Assembly (NCBI GenBank): GCA_963995525.1
Contig: CAXEFP010000012.1
Coordinates: 682,001 to 746,000 of the forward strand
Reading direction: 5' to 3'
Source of the DNA: Escarpia spicata
Lineage: Eukaryota > Annelida > Polychaeta > Sabellida > Siboglinidae
DNA: 64,000 nucleotides
The translations under genes were made by a program, and so were the position numbers. The notes below the pieces were generated by a model, which had not been told where the DNA came from, made no database searches, and was given only the letters and a program-made list of their open reading frames with translations. Shown here in pieces: positions 1 to 11,100 of this stretch (positions are counted from its first letter, which is position 1; every line of letters starts with the position of its first letter).

Positions 1-9
1 ACATGCAAA

Positions 10-271
10 ACATCTATTTGGGGTAAGACCACAGTAAGGATCCTTCCGCCGAAAAAAGTGCACTACAAATACCGTTTTGCTGTGATATGCATTAATTTTT
101 TTCGAACATTTTGACATGGGACATGTTTGTCTCGTGAGTACTGAATGTACTGCTGCTTTAGACAAGATAAAACATCAAATGGGGATGAGTTTTCACACCT
201 ATAACTTACGTAATATGTTCTTGTAACTTACGTGACGGGGATAAAACGGTAACATGCATTCCCATTTGGGG
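10..271. repeat. Degenerate sub-repeat ACAT...TGGGG, three per monomer
   Basis: In monomer 1, ACATCTATTTGGGG lies at 10-23, ACATCAAATGGGG at 172-184, and ACATGCATTCCCATTTGGGG at 252-271. The monomer start also reads TAACATGCA, like the segment before 258. These resemblances suggest the 326-bp unit grew from shorter related modules. The similarity is short and could be partly chance. Confidence 0.45.
202..235. repeat. Paired TAACTTACGT direct repeat with ACGT cores
   Basis: TAACTTACGT occurs at 202-211 and again at 224-233, a spacing of 22 bp or about two helical turns. The first copy makes the perfect palindrome TTACGTAA (206-213) and the second makes TTACGTGA (228-235). ACGT-core sites of this kind are known targets of bZIP proteins, but binding here is only a possibility. 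The pair is present in nearly every monomer. Changes noticed are ACTGACG at 18587 and 21848, and ACGTACT at 31303 and 35215. Confidence 0.65.
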
Positions 272-289
272 TTAATCTAGTTATGTGTG

Positions 290-307
290 TAGCTTGATAT
301 CAATCTA
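290..307. other. 18-bp near-palindrome in each monomer
   Basis: TAGcTTGATATCAAtCTA is symmetric except for one opposed pair (lower case); the central TTGATATCAA is a perfect 10-bp palindrome containing an EcoRV site. It lies in the last 40 bp of the monomer and is kept in nearly all copies. Exceptions I noticed are one-base changes near 16925, 20186, 25083 and 58000. A bound dimeric protein is one possible reason for such symmetry; nothing here proves it. Confidence 0.7.
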
Positions 308-326
308 GCCTTCGTGAAGATTTGTA

Positions 327-652
327 ACATGCAAAACATCTATTTGGGGTAAGACCACATTAAATATCCTTCCGCCGAAAAAAGTGCATTACAAATACCG
401 TTTTGCTGTGATATGCATTAATTTTTTTCGAACACTTTGATATGGGACATGTTTGTCTCGTGAGTACTGAAGGTACTGCTGCTTTAGACAAGAAAAAACT
501 TCAAATGGGGATGAGTTTTCACACCTATAACTTACGTAATATGTTCTTGTAACTTACGTGACGGGGATAAAACGGTAACATGCATTCCCATTTGGGGTTA
601 ATCTAGTTATGTGTGTAGCTTGATATCAATCTAGCCTTCGTGAAGATTTGTA
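327..652 (+). repeat. Subtype B reference monomer
   Basis: Diagnostic bases are AAATATCC at monomer 36-43 (BamHI site absent), T63 (GCATTAC), C109, T115 (GATATGGG), G146 (GAAGGT) and GAAAAAACTTC near 166-176. B usually follows A and precedes C in tetramer regions. It is common before 22 kb, at 37.5-43 kb and after 58.6 kb, and absent as a full-length type between about 22.5 and 37.5 kb. Confidence 0.9.
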
Positions 653-978
653 ACATGCAAAACATCTATTTGGGGTAAGACCACATTAAATATCCTTCCG
701 ACGAAAAAAGTGCATTACAAATACCGTTTTGCTGTGATATGCATTAATTTTTTTCGAACACTTTGATATGGGACATGTTTGTCTCGTGAGTACTGAATGT
801 ACTGCTGCTTTAGACAAGAAAAAACTTCAAATGGGGATGAGTTTTCACACCTATAACTTACGTAATATGTTCTTGTAACTTACGTGACGGGGATAAAACG
901 GTAACATGCATTCCCATTTGGGGTTAATCTAGTTATGTGTGTAGCTTGATATCAATCTAGCCTTCGTGAAGATTTGTA

Positions 979-1304
979 ACATGCAAATCATCTATTTGGG
1001 ATAAGACCACATTAAGGATCCTTCCGCCGAAAAAAGTGCACTACAAATACCGTTTTGCTGTGATATGCATTAATTTTTTTCGAACACTTTGACATGGGAC
1101 ATGTTTGTCTCGTGAGTACTGAATGTACTGCTGCTTTAGATAAGAAAAAACTTCAAATGTGGATTAGTTTTCACACCTATAACTTACGTAATATGTTCTT
1201 GTAACTTACGTGACGGAGATAGAACGGTAACATGCATTCCCATTTGTGATTAATCTAGTTATGTGTGTAGCTTGATATCAATCTAGCCTTCGTGAAGATT
1301 TGTA
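979..1304 (+). repeat. Subtype C reference monomer
   Basis: This is the most divergent and most evenly spread subtype. Diagnostic bases are T10 (GCAAATC), A23 (TTGGGATAAG), C115, T146, T163 (GATAAG), T187 (GGATTAG), A239 and G244 (GGAGATAGAAC), T269 and A271 (TTTGTGATTAATC). Three of the four GGGG runs of the other subtypes are broken in C. C occurs in every region of the window and seems to be the fixed element around which the HOR types vary. This copy has a private GTGGATTAG. Confidence 0.9.
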
Positions 1305-1630
1305 ACATGCATAACATCTATTTGGGGTAAGACCACATTAAAGATCCTTCCGCCGAAAAAAGTGCACTACAAATACCGTTTTGCTGTGATATGCATTAAT
1401 TTTTTTCGAACACTTTGATATGGGACATGTTTGTCTCGTGAGTACTGAAGGTACTGCTGCTTTAGACAAGAAAAAAATTCAAATGGGGATGAGTTTTCAC
1501 ACCTATAACTTACGTAATATGTTCTTGTAACTTACGTGACGGGGATAAAACGGTAACATGCATTCCCATTTGGGGTTAATCTAGTTATGTGTGTAGCTTG
1601 ATATCAATCTAGCCTTCGTGAAGATTTGTA
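1305..1630 (+). repeat. Subtype D reference monomer
   Basis: Diagnostic bases are T8 (GCATAAC), AAAGATCC at monomer 36-43 (no BamHI site), C63, T115, G146, and in many copies GAAAAAAATTC near 166-176. D generally follows C. A sub-variant, D', has A29 (AAGAACAC); it is found at 2609, 5217, 15001, 15978, 16956, 19239, 20217, 38149 and 42710. Confidence 0.88.
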
Positions 1631-1956
1631 ACATGCAAAACATCTATTTGGGGTAAGACCACAGTAAGGATCCTTCCGCCGAAAAAAGTGCACTACAAAT
1701 ACCGTTTTGCTGTGATATGCATTAATTTTTTTCGAACATTTTGACATGGGACATGTTTGTCTCGTGAGTACTGAATGTACTGCTGCTTTAGACAAGATAA
1801 AACATCAAATGGGGATGAGTTTTCACACCTATAACTTACGTAATATATTCTTGTAACTTACGTGACGGGGATAAAACGGTAACATGCATTCCCATTTGGG
1901 GTTAATCTAGTTATGTGTGTAGCTTGATATCAATCTAGCCTTCGTGAAGATTTGTA
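1631..1956 (+). repeat. Subtype A reference monomer
   Basis: Diagnostic bases are G34 (ACAGTAAGG), C63, T109 (CATTTTG), C115, T146 (GAATGT), ATAAAACATC near 167-176, G187 and GGGG at 237-240. It contains a BamHI site (GGATCC at monomer 38-43). G34 removes a minus-strand TAA, so this type carries a 63-codon open frame starting at a TTG; I do not regard it as coding. About 49 monomers have G34, including mosaics. This copy also has ATATATTC near 214-220, a sub-variant shared with the A monomers at 4239, 8479, 11088, 11740 and 14023. Confidence 0.9.
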
Positions 1957-2934
1957 ACATGCAAAACATCTATTTGGGGTAAGACCACATTAAATATCCT
2001 TCCGCCGAAAAAAGTGCATTACAAATACCGTTTTGCTGTGATATGCATTAATTTTTTTCGAACACTTTGATATGGGACATGTTTGTCTCGTGAGTACTGA
2101 AGGTACTGCTGCTTTAGACAAGAAAAAACTTCAAATGGGGATGAGTTTTCACACCTATAACTTACGTAATATGTTCTTGTAACTTACGTGACGGGGATAA
2201 AACGGTAACATGCATTCCCATTTGGGGTTAATTTAGTTATGTGTGTAGCTTGATATCAATCTAGCCTTCGTGAAGATTTGTAACATGCAAATCATCTATT
2301 TGGGATAAGACCACATTAAGGATCCTTCCGCCGAAAAAAGTGCACTACAAATACCGTTTTGCTGTGATATGCATTAATTTTTTTCGAACACTTTGACATG
2401 GGACATGTTTGTCTCGTGAGTACTGAATGTATTGCTGCTTTAGATAAGAAAAAACTTCAAATGGGGATTAGTTTTCACACCTATAACTTACGTAATATGT
2501 TCTTGTAACTTACGTGACGGAGATAGAACGGTAACATGCATTCCCATTTGTGATTAATCTAGTTATGTGTGTAGCTTGATATCAATCTAGCCTTCGTGAA
2601 GATTTGTAACATGCATAACATCTATTTGGGGTAAGAACACATTAAAGATCCTTCCGCCGAAAAAAGTGCACTACAAATACCGTTTTGCTGTGATATGCAT
2701 TAATTTTTTTCGAACACTTTGATATGGGACATGTTTGTCTCGTGAGTACTAAAGGTACTGCTGCTTTAGACAAGATAAAACATCAAATGGGGATGAGTTT
2801 TCACACCTATAACTTACGTAATATGTTCTTGTAACTTACGTGACGGGGATAAAACGGTAACATGCATTCCCATTTGGGGTTAATCTAGTTATGTGTGTAG
2901 TTTGATATCAATCTAGCCTTCGTGAAGATTTGTA

Positions 2935-5543
2935 ACATGCAAAACATCTATTTGGGGTAAGACCACATTAAATATCCTTCCGCCGAAAAAAGTGCATTAC
3001 AAATACCGTTTTGCTGTGATATGCATTAATTTTTTTCGAACACTTTGATATGGGACATGTTTGTCTCGTGAGTACTGAAGGTACTGCTGCTTTAGACAAG
3101 AAAAAACTTCAAATGGGGATGAGTTTTCACACCTATAACTTACGTAATATGTTCTTGTAACTTACGTGACGGGGATAAAACGGTAACATGCATTCCCATT
3201 TGGGGTTAATCTAGTTATGTGTGTAGCTTGATATCAATCTAGCCTTCGTGAAGATTTGTAACATGCAAAACATCTATTTGGGGTAAGACCACATTAAATA
3301 TCCTTCCGACGAAAAAAGTGCATTACAAATACCGTTTTGCTGTGATATGCATTAATTTTTTTCGAACACTTTGATATGGGACATGTTTGTCTCGTGAGTA
3401 CTGAAGGTACTGCTGCTTTAGACAAGAAAAAACTTCAAATGGGGATGAGTTTTCACACCTATAACTTACGTAATATGTTCTTGTAACTTACGTGACGGAG
3501 ATAGAACGGTAACATGCATTCCCATTTGTGATTAATCTAGTTATGTGTGTAGCTTGATATCAATCTAGCCTTCGTGAAGATTTGTAACATGCAAATCATC
3601 TATTTGGGATAAGACCACATTAAGGATCCTTCCGCCGAAAAAAGTGCACTACAAATACCGTTTTGCTGTGATATGCATTAATTTTTTTCGAACACTTTGA
3701 CATGGGACATGTTTGTCTCGTGAGTACTGAATGTACTGCTGCTTTAGATAAGAAAAAACTTCAAATGGGGATTAGTTTTCACACCTATAACTTACGTAAT
3801 ATGTTCTTGTAACTTACGTGACGGAGATAGAACGGTAACATGCATTCCCATTTGTGATTAATCTAGTTATGTGTGTAGCTTGATATCAATTTAGCCTTCG
3901 TGAAGATTTGTAACATGCATAACATCTATTTGGGGTAAGACCACATTAAAGATCCTTCCGCCGAAAAAAGTGCACTACAAATACCGTTTTGCTGTGATAT
4001 GCATTAATTTTTTTCGAACACTTTGATATGGGACATGTTTGTCTCGTGAGTACTGAAGGTACTGCTGCTTTAGACAAGAAAAAAATTCAAATGGGGATGA
4101 GTTTTCACACCTATAACTTACGTAATATGTTCTTGTAACTTACGTGACGGGGATAAAACGGTAACATGCATTCCCATTTGGGGTTAATCTAGTTATGTGT
4201 GTAGCTTGATATCAATCTAGCCTTCGTGAAGATTTGTAACATGCAAAACATCTATTTGGGGTAAGACCACAGTAAGGATCCTTCCGCCGAAAAAAGTGCA
4301 CTACAAATACCGTTTTGCTGTGATATGCATTAATTTTTTTCGAACATTTTGACATGGGACATGTTTGTCTCGTGAGTACTGAATGTACTGCTGCTTTAGA
4401 CAAGATAAAACATCAAATGGGGATGAGTTTTCACACCTATAACTTACGTAATATATTCTTGTAACTTACGTGACGGGGATAAAACGGTAACATGCATTCC
4501 CATTTGGGGTTAATCTAGTTATGTGTGTAGCTTGATATCAATCTAGCCTTCGTGAAGATTTGTAACATGCAAAACATCTATTTGGGGTAAGACCACATTA
4601 AATATCCTTCCGCCGAAAAAAGTGCATTACAAATACCGTTTTGCTGTGATATGCATTAATTTTTTTCGAACACTTTGATATGGGACATGTTTGTCTCGTG
4701 AGTACTGAAGGTACTGCTGCTTTAGACAAGAAAAAACTTCAAATGGGGATGAGTTTTCACACCTATAACTTACGTAATATGTTCTTGTAACTTACGTGAC
4801 GGGGATAAAACGGTAACATGCATTCCCATTTGGGGTTAATCTAGTTATGTGTGTAGCTTGATATCAATCTAGCCTTCGTGAAGATTTGTAACATGCAAAT
4901 CATCTATTTGGGATAAGACCACATTAAGGATCCTTCCGCCGAAAAAAGTGCACTACAAATACCGTTTTGCTGTGATATGCATTAATTTTTTTCGAACACT
5001 TTGACATGGGACATGTTTGTCTCGTGAGTACTGAATGTATTGCTGCTTTAGATAAGAAAAAACTTCAAATGGGGATTAGTTTTCACACCTATAACTTACG
5101 TAATATGTTCTTGTAACTTACGTGACGGAGATAGAACGGTAACATGCATTCCCATTTGTGATTAATCTAGTTATGTGTGTAGCTTGATATCAATCTAGCC
5201 TTCGTGAAGATTTGTAACATGCATAACATCTATTTGGGGTAAGAACACATTAAAGATCCTTCCGCCGAAAAAAGTGCACTACAAATACCGTTTTGCTGTG
5301 ATATGCATTAATTTTTTTCGAACACTTTGATATGGGACATGTTTGTCTCGTGAGTACTAAAGGTACTGCTGCTTTAGACAAGATAAAACATCAAATGGGG
5401 ATGAGTTTTCACACCTATAACTTACGTAATATGTTCTTGTAACTTACGTGACGGGGATAAAACGGTAACATGCATTCCCATTTGGGGATAATCTAGTTAT
5501 AGTGTGTAGCTTGATATCAATCTAGCCTTCGTGAAGATTTGTA
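2935..5543 (+). repeat. HOR block B-B/C-C-D-A-B-C-D', octamer copy
   Basis: This block repeats 327-2934 at an offset of 2608 bp (8 units), as shown by shared private markers: TTCCGACG (653 and 3261), ATATATTC (1631 and 4239), GTATTGC (2283 and 4891) and GTACTAAAGG (2609 and 5217). The copies are not identical. The unit at 3261 has acquired a C-type tail (GGAGATAGAAC, TTTGTGATT), and the unit at 5217 ends with an extra A (TAGTTATAGTGTG), making it 327 bp. Confidence 0.85.
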
Positions 5544-8152
5544 ACATGCAAATCATCTATTTGGGATAAGACCACATTAAGGATCCTTCCGCCGAAAAAA
5601 GTGCACTACAAATACCGTTTTGCTGTGATATGCATTAATTTTTTTCGAACACTTTGACATGGGACATGTTTGTCTCGTGAGTACTGAATTTACTGCTGCT
5701 TTAGATAAGAAAAAACTTCAAATGGGGATTAGTTTTCACACCTATAACTTACGTAATATGTTCTTGTAACTTACGTGACGGAGATAGAACGGTAACATGC
5801 ATTCCCATTTGTGATTAATCTAGTTATGTGTGTAGCTTGATATCAATCTAGCCTTCGTGAAGATTTGTAACATGCATAACATCTATTTGGGATAAGACCA
5901 CATTAAGGATCCTTCCGCCGAAAAAAGTGCATTACAAATACCGTTTTGCTGTGATATGCATTAATTTTTTTCGAACACTTTGACATGGGACATGTTTGTC
6001 TCGTGAGTACTGAATGTACTGCTGCTTTAGATAAGAAAAAACTTCAAATGGGGATTAGTTTTCACACCTATAACTTACGTAATATGTTCTTGTAACTTAC
6101 GTGACGGAGATAGAACGGTAACATGCATTCCCATTTGTGATTAATCTAGTTATTTGTGTAGCTTGATATCAATCTAGCCTTCGTGAAGATTTGTAACATG
6201 CATAACATATATTTGGGGTAAGACCACATTAAAGATCCTTCCGCCGAAAAAAGTGCACTACAAATACCGTTTTGCTGTGATATGCATTAATTTTTTTCGA
6301 ACACTTTGATATGGGACATGTTTGTCTCGTGAGTACTGAAGGTACTGCTGCTTTAGACAAGAAAAAACTTCAAATGGGGATGAGTTTTTACACCTATAAC
6401 TTACGTAATATGTTCTTGTAACTTACGTGACGGGGATAAAACGGTAACATGCATTCCCATTTGGGGTTAATCTAGTTATGTGTGTAGCTTGATATCAATC
6501 TAGCCTTCGTGAAGATTTGTAACATGCAAAACATCTATTTGGGGTAAGACCACAGTAAGGATCCTTCCGCCGAAAAAAGTGCACTACAAATACCGTTTTG
6601 CTGTGATATGCATTAATTTTTTTCGAACATTTTGACATGGGACATGTTTGTCTCGTGAGTACTGAATGTACTGCTGCTTTAGACAAGATAAAACATCAAA
6701 TGGGGATGAGTTTTCACACCTATAACTTACGTAATATGTTCTTGTAACTTACGTGACGGGGATAAAACGGTAACATGCATTCCCATTTGGGGTTAATCTA
6801 GTTATGTGTGTAGCTTGATATCAATCTAGCCTTCGTGAAGATTTGTAACATGCAAAACATCTATTTGGGGTAAGACCACATTAAATATCCTTCCGCCGAA
6901 AAAAGTGCATTACAAATACCGTTTTGCTGTGATATGCATTAATTTTTTTCGAACACTTTGATATGGGACATGTTTGTCTCGTGAGTACTGAAGGTACTGC
7001 TGCTTTAGACAAGAAAAAACTTCAAATGGGGATGAGTTTTCACACCTATAACTTACGTAATATGTTCTTGTAACTTACGTGACGGGGATAAAACGGTAAC
7101 ATGCATTCCCATTTGGGGTTAATCTAGTTATGTGTGTAGCTTGATATCAATCTAGCCTTCGTGAAGATTTGTAACATGCAAATCATCTATTTGGGATAAG
7201 ACCACATTAAGGATCCTTCCGCCGAAAAAAGTGCACTACAAATACCGTTTTGCTGTGATATGCATTAATTTTTTTTCGAACACTTTGACATGGGACATGT
7301 TTGTCTCGTGAGTACTGAATGTACTGCTGCTTTAGATAAGAAAAAACTTCAAATGGGGATTAGTTTTCACACCTATAACTTACGTAATATGTTCTTGTAA
7401 CTTACGTGACGGAGATAGAACGGTAACATGCATTCCCATTTGTGATTAATCTAGTTATGTGTGTAGCTTGATATCAATCTAGCCTTCGTGAAGATTTGTA
7501 ACATGCATAACATCTATTTGGGGTAAGACCACATTAAAGATCCTTCCGCCGAAAAAAGTGCACTACAAATACCGTTTTGCTGTGATATGCATTAATTTTT
7601 TTCGAACACTTTGATATGGGACATGTTTGTCTCGTGAGTACTGAAGGTACTGCTGCTTTAGACAAGAAAAAAATTCAAATGGGGATGAGTTTTCACACCT
7701 ATAACTTACGTAATATGTTCTTGTAACTTACGTGACGGGGATAAAACGGTAACATGCATTCCCATTTGGGGTTAATCTAGTTATGTGTGTAGCTTGATAT
7801 CAATCTAGCCTTCGTGAAGATTTGTAACATGCAAAACATCTATTTGGGGTAAGACCACAGTAAGGATCCTTCCGCCGAAAAAAGTGCACTACAAATACCG
7901 TTTTGCTGTGATATGCATTAATTTTTTTCGAACATTTTGACATGGGACATGTTTGTCTCGTGAGTACTGAATGTACTGCTGCTTTAGACAAGATAAAACA
8001 TCAAATGGGGATGAGTTTTCACACCTATAACTTACGTAATATGTTCTTGTAACTTACGTGACGGGGATAAAACGGTAACATGCATTCCCATTTGGGGTTA
8101 ATCTAGTTATGTGTGTAGCTTGATATCAATCTAGCCTTCGTGAAGATTTGTA
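5544..8152 (+). repeat. HOR block C-C-D-A-B-C-D-A
   Basis: Monomers start at 5544 (C with GAATTTAC), 5870 (C body with a D-like GCATAAC head and GCATTAC), 6196 (D with CATATATTTGG and TTTTTACACC), 6522 (A), 6848 (B), 7174 (C, 327 bp, with an extra T in its T-run), 7501 (D) and 7827 (A). Confidence 0.87.
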
Positions 8153-11100
8153 ACATGCAAATCATCTATTTGGGATAAGACCACATTAAGGATCCTTCCG
8201 CCGAAAAAAGTGCACTACAAATACCGTTTTGCTGTGATATGCATTAATTTTTTTCGAACACTTTGATATGGGACATGTTTGTCTCGTGAGTACTGAAGGT
8301 ACTGCTGCTTTAGACAAGAAAAAAATTCAAATGGGGATGAGTTTTCACACCTATAACTTACGTAATATGTTCTTGTAACTTACGTGACGGGGATAAAACG
8401 GTAACATGCATTCCCATTTGGGGTTAATCTAGTTATGTGTGTAGCTTGATATCAATCTAGCCTTCGTGAAGATTTGTAACATGCAAAACATCTATTTGGG
8501 GTAAGACCACAGTAAGGATCCTTCCGCCGAAAAAAGTGCACTACAAATACCGTTTTGCTGTGATATGCATTAATTGTTTTCGAACATTTTGACATGGGAC
8601 ATGTTTGTCTCGTGAGTACTGAATGTACTGCTGCTTTAGACTAGATAAAACATCAAATGGGGATGAGTTTTCACACCTATAACTTACGTAATATATTCTT
8701 GTAACTTACGTGACGGGGATAAAACGGTAACATGCATTCCCATTTGGGGTTAATCTAGTTATGTGTGTAGCTTGATATCAATCTAGCCTTCGTGAAGATT
8801 TGTAACATGCAAAACATCTATTTGGGGTAAGACCACATTAAATATCCTTCCGCCGAAAAAAGTGCATTACAAATACCGTTTTGCTGTGATATGCATTAAT
8901 TTTTTTCGAACACTTTGATATGGGACATGTTTGTCTCGTGAGTACTGAAGGTACTGCTGCTTTAGACAAGAAAAAACTTCAAATGGGGATGAGTTTTCAC
9001 ACCTATAACTTACGTAATATGTTCTTGTAACTTACGTGACGGGGATAAAACGGTAACATGCATTCCCATTTGGGGTTAATCTAGTTATGTGTGTAGCTTG
9101 ATATCAATCTAGCCTTCGTGAAGATTTGTAACATGCAAAACATCTATTTGGGGTAAGACCACAGTAAGGATCCTTCCGCCGAAAAAAGTGCACTACAAAT
9201 ACCGTTTTGCTGTGATATGCATTAATTTTTTTCGAACATTTTGACATGGGACATGTTTGTCTCGTGAGTACTGAATGTACTGCTGCTTTAGACAAGATAA
9301 AACATCAAATGGGGATGAGTTTTCACACCTATAACTTACGTAATATGTTCTTGTAACTTACGTGACGGGGATAAAACGGTAACATGCATTCCCATTTGGG
9401 GTTAATCTAGTTATGTGTGTAGCTTGATATCAATCTAGCCTTCGTGAAGATTTGTAACATGCAAAACATCTATTTGGGGTAAGACCACATTAAATATCCT
9501 TCCGCCGAAAAAAGTGCATTACAAATACCGTTTTGCTGTGATATGCATTAATTTTTTTCGAACACTTTGATATGGGACATGTTTGTCTCGTGAGTACTGA
9601 AGGTACTGCTGCTTTAGACAAGAAAAAAATTCAAATGGGGATGAGTTTTCACACCTATAACTTACGTAATATGTTCTTGTAACTTACGTGACGGGGATAA
9701 AACGGTAACATGCATTCCCATTTTGGGTTAATCTAGTTATAGTGTGTAGCTTGATATCAATCTAGCCTTCGTGAAGATTTGTAACATGCAAATCATCTAT
9801 TTGGGATAAGACCACATTAAGGATCCTTCCGCCGAAAAAAGTGCACTACAAATACCGTTTTGCTGTGATATGCATTAATTTTTTTCGAACACTTTGACAT
9901 GGGACATGTTTGTCTCGTGAGTACTGAATTTACTGCTGCTTTAGATAAGAAAAAACTTCAAATGGGGATTAGTTTTCACACCTATAACTTACGTAATATG
10001 TTCTTGTAACTTACGTGACGGAGATAGAACGGTAACATGCATTCCCATTTGTGATTAATCTAGTTATGTGTGTAGCTTGATATCAATCTAGCCTTCGTGA
10101 AGATTTGTAACATGCATAACATCTATTTGGGGTAAGACCACATTAAAGATCCTTCCGCCGAAAAAAGTGCACTACAAATACCGTTTTGCTGTGATATGCA
10201 TTAATTTTTTTCGAACACTTTGATATGGGACATGTTTGTCTCGTGAGTACTGAAGGTACTGCTGCTTTAGACAAGAAAAAACTTCAAATGGGGATGAGTT
10301 TTCACACCTATAACTTACGTAATATGTTCTTGTAACTTACGTGACGGGGATAAAACGGTAACATGCATTCCCATTTGGGGTTAATCCAGTTATGTGTGTA
10401 GCTTGATATCAATCTAGCCTTCGTGAAGATTTGTAACATGCAAATCATCTATTTGGGATAAGACCACATTAAGGATCCTTCCGCCGAAAAAAGTGCACTA
10501 CAAATACCGTTTTGCTGTGATATGCATTAATTTTTTTCGAACACTTTGACATGGGACATGTTTGTCTCGTGAGTACTGAATGCACTGCTGCTTTAGATAA
10601 GAAAAAACTTCAAATGGGGATTAGTTTTCACACCTATAACTTACGTAATATGTTCTTGTAACTTACGTGACGGAGATAGAACGGTAACATGCATTCCCAT
10701 TTGTGATTAATCTAGTTATTTGTGTAGCTTGATATCAATCTAGCCTTCGTGAAGATTTGTAACATGCATAACATCTATTTGAGGTAAGACCACATTAAAG
10801 ATCCTTCCGCCGAAAAAAGTGCACTACAAATACCGTTTTGCTGTGATATGCATTAATTTTTTTCGAACACTTTGATATGGGACATGTTTGTCTCGTGAGT
10901 ACTGAATGTACTGCTGCTTTAGACAAGATAAAACATCAAATGGGGATGAATTTTCACACCTATAACTTACGTAATATGTTCTTGTAACTTACGTGACGGG
11001 GATAAAACGGTAACATGCATTCCCATTTGGGGTTAATCTAGTTATGTGTGTAGCTTGATATCAATCTAGCCTTCGTGAAGATTTGTAACATGCAAAACAT

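Larger units (their letters stand above)
1..2934 (+). repeat. HOR block A-B-B-C-D-A-B-C-D'
   Basis: Nine monomers start at 1, 327, 653, 979, 1305, 1631, 1957, 2283 and 2609. The unit at 653 is a B with TTCCGACG and GAATGT. The unit at 2283 is a C with GTATTGC (T150). The unit at 2609 is a D' with a private GTACTAAAGG and an A-like ATAAAACATC tail. The last six units, C-D-A-B-C-D', recur at 3587-5543 and, with differences, at 13371-15326. Confidence 0.88.

Noticed and set aside
20..271. G-quadruplex from the four GGGG runs
   Set aside because: The runs are separated by about 28 to 157 bases, far beyond the loop lengths of stable quadruplexes, and C monomers lack three of them.
312..321. CTTCGTGAAG hairpin as a terminator or RNA element
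   Set aside because: The stem is only four base pairs with a two-base loop and has no sign of transcription context; it is part of the satellite unit.
1..326. CENP-B box
   Set aside because: I compared the TTCG and CGGG occurrences on both strands with the NTTCGNNNNANNCGGGN consensus. TTCGAACATT and TTCGTGAAG do not fit and no other candidate exists.
1604..1795. 63-residue minus-strand open frame, repeated in 43 monomers, with seven cysteines that could suggest a small cysteine-rich protein
   Set aside because: It starts at TTG rather than ATG, lies entirely inside a satellite unit, is opened or closed by one substitution, and shows changes such as H, P and S at the same site with no sign of coding constraint. 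I recognise no family.
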